From positions 4,602,001 to 4,666,000 of the forward strand of contig NC_045150.1 of NCBI RefSeq assembly GCF_008831285.2: DNA of 64,000 bases, in the 5' to 3' direction. The translations under genes and the position numbers were made by a program. Below the pieces are notes generated by a model, which was not told the origin of the DNA, ran no database searches, and was given only the letters and a program-made list of their open reading frames with translations. The stretch comes from Nymphaea colorata. Lineage: Eukaryota; Streptophyta; Magnoliopsida; Nymphaeales; Nymphaeaceae. Positions 62,101-64,000 of this stretch are shown here, one piece after another (within the stretch, counting starts at the first letter, position 1; the number at the start of each line of letters is the position of its first letter).

Positions 62101-62451
62101 GAAAGATGAGGCTACAAATACCAATTTATCCAATATTAGCCACAGAACCCTTAACAGAAAGTGAATTGAAAGGGTGCAATATTGAACATGGCATCAGAAA
62201 ATTTGGACTTGTGCTATTTCCTGAGTAAACAACCCTTCCGTCAGAATTACTTTACAATGAGATGGCTGAGATACATTCACCAACCTTTGCACATAAATTT
62301 CGTGTTCCATTCCAGTCCACTTGATCATAGGGTAAAGAAAGAAGCTCATTTCGTAGTTCTAAGACCGTTTCTGTAATACGGCCAACAAACCTCATTCCAT
62401 ATAAAAAGCACATGGGTAAGTACACCATGCGACAGTGACACCACATCCTTC
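25823..62451 (-). CDS. Gene B: cycloartenol synthase-type oxidosqualene cyclase, exons 6-18 (partial gene)
   Basis: Thirteen minus-strand exons join in frame to about 505 codons and a TAG stop, giving the C-terminal two thirds of a roughly 760-residue OSC. Visible: [15 protein letters not shown], the catalytic Asp in DCTAE, and several QW repeats (QNSGGGF, QLPDGSW, QLPSGGW). In Arabidopsis CAS1 numbering Tyr410, His477, Ile481 and Asp483 are all kept ([18 protein letters not shown]); the first three are known to steer cyclisation to cycloartenol. The likely role is the first committed step of phytosterol synthesis at the ER. Exons 1-5 must lie beyond base 64000. Introns reach 11 kb because of nested transposons, but the coding sequence is intact. 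Confidence 0.95.
26147..26230 (-). CDS. Gene B exon 17
   Basis: Twenty-eight codons, [19 protein letters not shown] then MENGDFPQQ, acceptor GTTAG, donor GTATGC. QMENGDF is the last QW-type repeat. Confidence 0.95.
26231..27994 (-). other. Gene B intron 16
   Basis: Mostly AT-rich, with a T-rich run near 26940-27010 and a small Copia reverse transcriptase remnant at 27225-27410. Confidence 0.7.
27225..27410 (+). pseudogene. Copia reverse transcriptase fragment
   Basis: In shifting frames it reads LNVKNAF, then [16 protein letters not shown] and [16 protein letters not shown], recognisable as the DVKNAF...VYMQQPPGF...GLKQSPRAWF stretch of Copia reverse transcriptase. LTRs are not seen. Confidence 0.7.
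27995..28075 (-). CDS. Gene B exon 16
   Basis: Twenty-seven codons, [20 protein letters not shown] to LIEAGQ, phase 0 at both ends, acceptor TTAG, donor GTATGC. The HVVNTAWAM segment is strongly conserved in plant OSCs. Confidence 0.95.
28076..30409 (-). other. Gene B intron 15
   Basis: Besides the hAT-derived element at 28193-29205, I see AT-rich sequence with no coding signal. Confidence 0.65.
28193..29205. mobile_element. Non-autonomous element sharing ends with the hAT at 52.1-55.0 kb
   Basis: GTACGGACCATTTTC followed by AACTTGGGTG and an AT run near 28209-28270 matches the left part of the hAT region at 52122-52200. The right part (GTATGGTCAAACACGTACCT to GCGTACCGGTACCC, 29130-29180) matches 54888-54950. 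The internal transposase is missing. It lies in gene B intron 15. Exact termini and target duplication could not be fixed. Confidence 0.55.
30410..30587 (-). CDS. Gene B exon 15
   Basis: It begins with the last base of the split Trp, then [20 protein letters not shown], and holds [14 protein letters not shown], another QW repeat, ending SQDK before GTAAGA. SSQDK replaces the usual SCQDK. Confidence 0.95.
30717..31484. mobile_element. MITE of the CATTGTCACA family
   Basis: Left end CGTTGTCACA and right end TGTGACAATG are inverted copies differing by one base, and both ends carry ATTATACCCG/AAACG-type subterminal repeats like the element at 36401-37245. Flanks are GGTAGAG on the left and GTAGAGAG on the right, an imperfect match, so the target duplication is not exact. 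Confidence 0.7.
32301..32402. repeat. AT and CA microsatellites
   Basis: A TA tract at 32301-32324 leads to ACACACAC, and a second TATA/CACACA pair ends near 32402. Confidence 0.9.
33240..33965. mobile_element. GC-rich element candidate with degenerate inverted ends
   Basis: GGTGCTGTCCAGTTTT (33300-33315) and the inverted right-hand GATGCTGTCTAGATTTT (near 33911-33927) resemble terminal inverted repeats. The 500-bp core is rich in CCTCC and GGAGG and is open in several frames on both strands, as in elements that carry host gene fragments. No protein family is recognised. Confidence 0.35.
33984..34039. repeat. AT dinucleotide tract
   Basis: About 56 bp of pure AT alternation. Confidence 0.95.
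34160..34515. mobile_element. GGGCC-rich non-autonomous element candidate
   Basis: GC-rich arms with repeated GGGCTGG, GGCCTGGGCCC and GAGCCCGAG motifs flank an AT-rich centre (34325-34425). This arrangement is common for plant hAT-derived short elements. Exact ends were not found. Confidence 0.4.
35667..35810 (-). CDS. Gene B exon 14
   Basis: It opens with A to finish Pro, then [25 protein letters not shown] and QLPDGS plus TG, the Trp codon being split across intron 14. QLPDGSW is a QW repeat. Donor GTGAGT. Confidence 0.95.
35899..35945 (-). CDS. Gene B exon 13
   Basis: Fifteen codons plus two bases: [15 protein letters not shown] and CC, before GTGAGT. The first base of exon 14 completes the Pro codon. 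Acceptor TTTTTCAG. Confidence 0.94.
36008..36054. repeat. Perfect 22-bp inverted repeat with 3-base loop
   Basis: CAAGCATACCATATTAATCA at the start of the left arm is answered exactly by the complementary right arm after CC-ATT-GG. It lies about 60 bp past the acceptor side of exon 13, inside intron 12, and would form a stable stem in the transcript. Confidence 0.95.
36401..37245. mobile_element. 845-bp MITE, CATTGTCACA family, 8-bp target duplication
   Basis: Ends are CATTGTCACA and TGTGACAATG, a perfect 10-bp inverted repeat. GTATAAAC flanks both sides (36393-36400, 37246-37253) and occurs once in the uninterrupted 5' LTR of C2. Eight-bp duplications point to the hAT superfamily. The interior has AAACGCG/ACCCGT subterminal repeats and three tandem units of about 85 bp; no transposase. 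Confidence 0.95.
36590..36840. repeat. Tandem units of about 85 bp inside the MITE
   Basis: Three copies of a unit holding GTAATATTTGTAAA, GAATTGGTTTTTT, CTCCTTTTAATGGC and AACGTCTTTTTAA. Open frames on both strands here come from the repeat. Confidence 0.85.
37272..38339 (-). pseudogene. C2 pol, part after the internal stop
   Basis: The same reading frame continues for 355 codons after the TGA with no further stop. The first ATG is at 38240, but the frame is open from 38339. It holds the YVDDIIV catalytic motif of reverse transcriptase and RNase H, ending in the [10 protein letters not shown] and ADIFTKAL segments typical of Copia. Annotated as a broken continuation rather than a separate gene. 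Confidence 0.9.
38340..41510 (-). CDS. C2 gag-pol, part before the internal stop
   Basis: A 1056-codon frame. In order: UBN2-type gag, a basic RGRGG stretch, a CCHC knuckle (CQFC, GH, C) near residue 255, protease core WLIDSG near residue 350, the WHLRFGH pre-integrase segment near 485, integrase core with SDNALEF and [12 protein letters not shown], and the first part of reverse transcriptase (GCRWVF, DVKNAF). It ends at a TGA inside reverse transcriptase, at the GLKQSP motif. The element copies itself through an RNA intermediate; as it stands this copy should lack full pol unless the stop is read through. Confidence 0.95.
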   Translation of the reverse strand: MSEISSGANTSSFVSSGEMKSSPFSSIITKMDGGNYEMWAMQVKRILIAHEKEHLILEPEPVQKVGKYTTWFKDNSLVMVWIVGTLSQEIANEVLHKDSAKDMWDSLAATYSQARNETRIMQLHHDIHQMRQDGRPLHTYYSSLKSMFERLNSYFPACKCEQQKAYRDMLMVGVFLSGLDSVYESAKNQMLTSPSIPPIDEAYSRLSRIPISASTVPDTTSAMLATRGRGGPFFARGRGGRGRGNTPSRPVCQFCHRIGHTVDKCWQKHGRPAFANQTVSTDSPEQPKPQHTASSSELHVDDILSQLRHLIGDSAHPSPGPTTSTVPTAASASSSGMYSACTVCSPPDTTDWLIDSGASTHLCGDKTQFTSYVPTPPGRSVILADGKDSPVVGHGEVQLTSSLPLQHVLHAPEFPHSLLSISQITRELNCRAIFDSSSLVFQDILTGRVIGSGREQGGLYRLVHSFPFAGSTSSGSSSSSAYTWHLRFGHLPFQKLLHVLPQLSHKSSFQCESCQLGKHRRSSFPPRSSRSSHSVFELLHFDVWGPSRTPDLQGHQYYLVAVDDYSRVSWVFLMKHKSEAGHVIKNFINEILTQFDTCVKIVRSDNALEFCASSLEQFFRDKGIIHQTSCAYTSQQNGVAERKHRHILDVARTIIIHSHVPHSYWGDAVLTACYLINRMPSSVLGDLIPFSVLFPDRELFSVAPRIFGCVAFVQLLGPGRDKLSPRAIKTIFVGYSRTQKGYRCYDPSTRRYYVSADVIFFESTSYFSPNGTQLRVPEFSDEVHLPLPLMSYPQPVASRFGAIYQRRTKPVQPAPCAPVPSPSMPKVLPEHTNPADHSLCDDATGDSPEHATGPHINELDMPIAQRKGKRSCTMHPFSGHLSMARLTPTYRQFVKGLSAVALPQTPMDALSDPKWAAAMQEEMDALQSRGTWTLVTPSSDAAIVGCRWVFTVKYRADGSIERYKARLVAKGYTQTYGVDYYDTFSPVARHASLRVLLAVAVSKNWSLSQLDVKNAFLYGDLHEEVYMQQPPGFVAEGECQKVCRLRKAIYGLKQSP
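41511..42094 (-). other. C2 GC-rich leader
   Basis: The 580-bp stretch between primer site and gag is strongly GC-rich with repeated CGGCGG, GCGGAGCAGC and GACGGGCG blocks (41720-42060). Open frames here on both strands reflect the composition, not genes. Confidence 0.8.
42095..42106 (-). other. C2 primer binding site
   Basis: Minus-strand TGGTATCAGAGC immediately follows the 5' LTR. Confidence 0.9.
42107..42270 (-). repeat. C2 5' LTR
   Basis: On the minus strand it runs TGTTAAGACG to CTTCATCA and abuts the primer site. It has the uninterrupted GTATAAACACG that is the empty site for the MITE in the other LTR. Confidence 0.95.
42356..42402. repeat. TTC/CTT trinucleotide tract
   Basis: About 15 uninterrupted TTC units just downstream of C2. 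Confidence 0.95.
42420..42890 (+). pseudogene. Copia integrase/reverse transcriptase linker fragment
   Basis: [15 protein letters not shown] and [12 protein letters not shown] match the KRDKFESRA...FVGY...GYRCYDP stretch at the end of Copia integrase. Further on, [13 protein letters not shown] resembles the linker before reverse transcriptase. Truncated at both ends. Confidence 0.7.
42914..43121 (+). repeat. C3 5' LTR
   Basis: It starts TGTTAAAG and ends CTCAACA before TGGTATCAGAGC, with a pure CT tract at 43074-43117. CTCTTAATAGAGATTAGGGT resembles the matching part of the C5 LTR near 63410-63434, so C3 and C5 are related families. Confidence 0.8.
43164..43218 (+). repeat. 17-bp tandem repeat in the C3 leader
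   Basis: CCGGCGACCACATTCT is repeated about three times just after the primer site. Confidence 0.9.
43865..44932 (+). CDS. C3 gag, intact 355-codon frame
   Basis: A Copia gag of normal size: [11 protein letters not shown] near residue 27, the UBN2 domain over about 70-190, glycine-rich GGRG and [11 protein letters not shown] stretches, a CCHC knuckle ([14 protein letters not shown]) near 260 and a Ser/Thr repeat tail from a TCTACA tandem repeat. It packages element RNA in the cytoplasm. No pol follows, so the piece cannot move alone but could act with another copy. Confidence 0.85.
   Translation: MAENSKSEGSIDYKMAGNSFSYGTTIKLNGSNYEIWSRVFIMSVAGHRKKYILEEDEPIEKKGIYAAWDEDNYIVMSWIMNSVESHIAPTIAYYTKAKDMWSFLRKTYSHATNVIKILQLKEELCNIRQGDQDLSQYFATLTAAYERLKALRPPCQHCYASHVETGMVAKFLSGLSSEYSVAKSQILTGNELPDLADTYNWLSRFTATLTQTTHDTPVSALVISGGRGPSSFGGTRGRGTGHGAGRGRFQCSYCGKIGHLEGRCWDKHPHLRSNFSYGRGEGRITTSKGPSSSQATHSKATISMVESSTDPSISMSYSLNLSKDEYDRVLTQRSASTSTSTSTNATVISHAAFFL
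45377..45440. repeat. AT tract
   Basis: Long TA alternation with one TACATA interruption. Confidence 0.95.
45630..45702. repeat. AT/GT compound microsatellite
   Basis: A TA tract passing into TGTGTG. Confidence 0.95.
46085..46141 (-). CDS. Gene B exon 12
   Basis: A 19-codon exon, [19 protein letters not shown], with TCACAG acceptor and GTAACA donor. NSGGGF plus the previous Gln makes a QW-type repeat. The 10.1-kb intron after it holds Copia elements C2 and C3. Confidence 0.94.
46142..46759 (-). other. Gene B intron 11 (GC-AG)
   Basis: 618 bp, beginning GCAAGC and ending CACAG on the coding strand. No transposon is seen. Confidence 0.85.
46760..46858 (-). CDS. Gene B exon 11, GC donor
   Basis: Thirty-three codons, [16 protein letters not shown] to [12 protein letters not shown]. 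The final CAG is followed by GCAAGC, a GC donor, with a CACAG acceptor 618 bp away. The Gln is the first residue of a QW repeat finished in exon 12. Confidence 0.93.
46933..47055 (-). CDS. Gene B exon 10, catalytic DCTAE exon
   Basis: The exon reads [15 protein letters not shown], then [18 protein letters not shown]. The Asp of DCTAE protonates the epoxide in OSCs. His and Ile in HGWPIS match CAS1 His477 and Ile481; beta-amyrin synthases differ at these positions. Donor GTGACA, acceptor AAAG. Confidence 0.96.
47156..47278 (-). CDS. Gene B exon 9
   Basis: It begins [15 protein letters not shown], whose Tyr corresponds to Tyr410 of Arabidopsis CAS1, and ends YIKNSQ before GTTTGT. Forty-one codons, the same as in the Arabidopsis enzyme. 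Intron 8 is only 94 bp. Confidence 0.95.
47373..47486 (-). CDS. Gene B exon 8
   Basis: The 38 codons read [17 protein letters not shown] and end [10 protein letters not shown] before GTAAGC. The last residue is Lys where plant OSCs normally have Gln (KMQ-GYNGS). Confidence 0.94.
47487..50664 (-). other. Gene B intron 7
   Basis: 3.2 kb of noncoding DNA. A GC-moderate block at 47940-48560 is probably an unidentified repeat. At 49577-50275 an ATGTCACA/TGTGACAT pair encloses GGGTGCAGG-type repeats and may be a further short transposon, but flanking duplications do not match. Confidence 0.55.
50665..50853 (-). CDS. Gene B exon 7
   Basis: The 63-codon exon runs from [12 protein letters not shown] through LMHWPGS to [16 protein letters not shown], with a CTACAG acceptor and a GTATGT donor. 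It is separated from exon 6 by 11.4 kb of nested transposons. Confidence 0.95.
51062..51293 (+). repeat. C4 5' LTR
   Basis: It runs TGTTGACATCTG to GTTTCCACA and abuts TGGTATCAGAG. Confidence 0.92.
51294..51304 (+). other. C4 primer binding site
   Basis: TGGTATCAGAG directly follows the 5' LTR; the twelfth base is T rather than C. Confidence 0.85.
51305..51920 (+). other. C4 GC-rich repetitive leader
   Basis: A region of degenerate GCCATCGC, GCTGCTGG, GCCTGAGC and CCGAGC repeats before gag. Open frames on both strands are compositional. Confidence 0.75.
52647..54605 (-). pseudogene. hAT transposase remnant
   Basis: On the minus strand from the ATG near 54605: a duplicated [12 protein letters not shown] stretch, a broken BED zinc finger ([25 protein letters not shown]; 54290-54430), the DUF659-like core ([19 protein letters not shown]; 53690-54002), the middle RNase H-like part ([23 protein letters not shown]; 53344-53586) and the hAT C-terminal dimerisation domain ([19 protein letters not shown]; 52647-52886). 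Frames shift between parts and stops occur, so no active transposase is made. Confidence 0.88.
54503..54606 (-). repeat. 54-bp tandem duplication at the hAT N-terminus
   Basis: The unit encoding [12 protein letters not shown] plus a short tail occurs twice with a 54-bp step. Confidence 0.85.
57763..58570. mobile_element. 808-bp MITE built on CGTATCGTACGATACG repeats
   Basis: Ends are CAATGTTAT and ATAACATTG, and CAATCAAG flanks both sides exactly (57755-57762, 58571-58578), an 8-bp target duplication. Palindromic CGTATCGTACGATACG-type repeats fill the first 220 bp, with ACGATACGCTACG repeats at the other end and an AT-rich centre. No transposase. It interrupts C4 reverse transcriptase in the KWVYT region. 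Confidence 0.95.
59943..59957 (+). other. C4 polypurine tract
   Basis: CAACTTGAGGGGGAG directly precedes the 3' LTR. Confidence 0.9.
59958..60749 (+). repeat. C4 3' LTR with GC-rich extra segment
   Basis: Both ends match the 5' LTR (TGTTGACGTCTG; TGTCCCTTAAATATG to GTTTCTACA), but about 560 bp at roughly 60000-60545 has no counterpart there. The extra segment is GC-rich with degenerate GGCTGGCCGCAG-type repeats. Confidence 0.92.
60965..61500 (+). pseudogene. Copia integrase fragment
   Basis: Reads [18 protein letters not shown] and then [14 protein letters not shown] with VINRLPM, the Asp and Glu segments of a Copia integrase core, with a stop between. The pieces before and after are missing. 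Confidence 0.8.
61557..61568 (-). other. Isolated Copia primer binding site, minus strand
   Basis: GCTCTGATACCA is the complement of the TGGTATCAGAGC primer site. The sequence from 61569 (TGTAAGAA) rightward would be the LTR of a minus-strand element. The remainder of that element is absent; instead a plus-strand integrase fragment lies to the left. Confidence 0.65.
61569..62030 (-). repeat. Probable LTR remnant
   Basis: Noncoding sequence adjoining the minus-strand primer site. Its outer end is not identified, so the right limit is a guess. Confidence 0.4.
62285..62451 (-). CDS. Gene B exon 6
   Basis: After a TGCAG acceptor the exon opens in phase 1 as GA-AGG, then [12 protein letters not shown], the motif typical of cycloartenol synthases (beta-amyrin synthases have MWCYCR). 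It ends RNLCAK before [14 protein letters not shown] replaces the common SYLYGKRF. Its missing first base must come from an exon outside the window. Confidence 0.94.
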
Positions 62452-63288
62452 CTGCATGAAGAAGCATACAAATAAATAATTTCCGCAGAAAGTCACAGTT
62501 CAAATCCTGCTGCAAACAGAACCTTTATGGAATGTTATTTTAGTGGCACGTCCACAGCGGAGAAGCAAACAGCTGATACTCAAATCCAAGACTGTTCAGA
62601 AATTCCTTAGCTTCTCTTTTAATGGAGTGAATAGACTTGCATGCAAAGTTTCCTTGTTATCACGTTAATTATTAAAGACATAATGGAGAGGGATCGAAAA
62701 ATAGAGTGTTTGTACCACAAATTATTAACGAGACAATTTTTCTCTAGACATTGATGTGTTTAATGAATTTGTTCACACATTGTGACCATACCATTAAACA
62801 AATATCCTCATCAGGAAATTTAATTTCCAAGTATGCAAAAAAGGGTACATAAACTATTATCAATCAGATCCACAATAATTCCACTTATCCGTTTTAACCC
62901 AATCCTCTTTATTTTTTGGGTCCATACCAATATGATAGCTGTACGAGTTCATAATTTTAAATTTATTGAAAGTCCTTAGCCTTGTAGGCATAGTAGCTGT
63001 TCAGTCTATTGGGGTCAGCTGGGGCCTGCGCAAAGTGTTTCTGTCCCATTGTCAGAGATGCTTGTAAATTCTTTTGATAACCCTAAGGAATGATATGGCT
63101 CATAATTTTAATCTCCATTTGGGGATTCTTGGAGGCAGCATGTCCATCCAACAAGAGGAAGGCTAGTTAGCTTCTGCGTTCAGGTAGTCTGTAGCTACAG
63201 TAAGATAATTTCACTGATAAAAGCAATATACTTTTGGTTTTGATGGTTATACATGATTTAGAAAAAGTATGTAAACTTTACTGTTATT
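62452..63288 (-). other. Gene B intron 5, part before C5
   Basis: AT-rich intron sequence upstream of exon 6 with no recognised element. Confidence 0.7.
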
Positions 63289-64000
63289 GTTAAAATAAGA
63301 ATGTTTATGTTTTTAAGTGGTTCTTTGTAATATTAAAGAGTTATAAGATCTCTTTAATATTTTCTTTATTTTAGATTGATGTAATCTGTAAATCTTCTTT
63401 CTACCCTAATCTCTTTATAATAGAGATTAGGGTTAGTGAATTAAACGTGTTCTTTTCTTCTCAACTCTCACGTCTTCAGCCCCCTCTCTCTCTCTCCACG
63501 TTTCAAGGCTGCAACATGGTATCAGAGTGGGACGTGACTGGCGACGCAACTTGAACAGCCGGCGATAGGCTGCAGACGTCCGTGAATCTGGCGACGTGAC
63601 GTGAACAGCCGGCGACCCTCCTTCTCCTTCTCAGGCTATCTCTTCCACCGTCTTGTTCTCCTTCCTCTTCTTCCGTCTCTTCCCTCTTCTCTTCTCAACT
63701 GTTCTAGTTGACTGATTTCCAGCAACGGAACTAGGTGGAGGAGTCTATTCACGCTAGGAAGTATGCGTGAATAGACTCCAGTCGTCTGGACTCTTATGGG
63801 TTGATGTGGTCTATGATCAAGGCAGCCAAGTGGAGGACTACTCTTTATGATTTTTTTTTTGTGGCAGTTTACGTTGACTACATTTATCTGATGTCATTAT
63901 CCATGATGTGTGAAAATTAATGTGTAGTACAGCTGCGTTAGATACATAAATAGACAAGTTGTTGGTTGGTTAAGACTGGATTTGCTTGTTTCCTGCTGAG
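63289..64000 (+). mobile_element. C5: 5' end of a Copia element, continues past the window
   Basis: An LTR starting TGTTAAAATAAG (63289) and ending CAACA (63516) is followed by TGGTATCAGAG and a leader with GCCGGCGA repeats. Gag would begin beyond base 64000. It lies in gene B intron 5, antisense to the gene. Confidence 0.8.
63517..63527 (+). other. C5 primer binding site
   Basis: TGGTATCAGAG immediately after the LTR. Confidence 0.82.

Larger units (their letters stand above)
50854..62284 (-). other. Gene B intron 6
   Basis: The longest intron seen (11.4 kb), almost filled by C4 with its nested elements, then a Copia integrase fragment and an LTR remnant on its 5' side. No OSC sequence is present inside. 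Confidence 0.85.

Overview
This is nuclear DNA of a flowering plant. The genes have many small exons separated by long AT-rich introns, and the window is crowded with LTR retrotransposons and DNA transposons. Nothing in it identifies the species.

Two host genes are visible, both oxidosqualene cyclases (OSCs) on the minus strand, and both run off the window. Gene A (start codon at 12052) supplies exons 1-5, about the first third of the enzyme, and leaves at base 1 inside intron 5. Gene B supplies exons 6-18 down to a TAG stop at 25823-25825. Its first five exons must lie beyond base 64000, because the window ends inside its intron 5. The two partial genes therefore share no exon. Added together they give the usual plant OSC length of about 760 residues, but in the wrong order to be one gene, so a tandem pair or array is the simplest reading. 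All 18 exons are open with consensus acceptors. Sixteen of the seventeen donors that can be read are GT-type apart from two GC donors. Gene B has the residues that define cycloartenol synthase. The product of gene A cannot be settled from its N-terminal third.

Layout: 1-12052 is gene A, with a decayed Copia element (C1, 3763-8149) in intron 2 and a candidate promoter near 12.13 kb. From 12.2 to 25.8 kb is intergenic DNA with tandem duplications, microsatellites, a Tourist-like MITE, a CACTA-like element with a GC-rich interior, and tRNA-like SINE candidates; no gene is recognised there. From 25.8 to 62.5 kb is gene B, swollen by insertions. Intron 14 holds a MITE and GC-rich repeats. Intron 12 holds a young Copia element (C2, 36248-42270, minus) with a MITE in its 3' LTR, a Copia fragment and an orphan-gag Copia piece (C3). 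Intron 6 holds a Copia element (C4, 51062-60749, plus) that itself contains a decayed hAT transposon and a CGTATCG-repeat MITE. Intron 5 holds the 5' end of another Copia element (C5, from 63289).

OSCs cyclise 2,3-oxidosqualene to sterol or triterpene skeletons at the endoplasmic reticulum. No cytochrome P450, acyltransferase or glycosyltransferase is seen beside them, so the window does not show a triterpenoid gene cluster. The best-supported unusual points are the complementary split of the two OSCs, GC-AG introns at two QW-motif junctions, and three MITE-type insertions, two with exact 8-bp target duplications and one of these with its empty site also present in the window.
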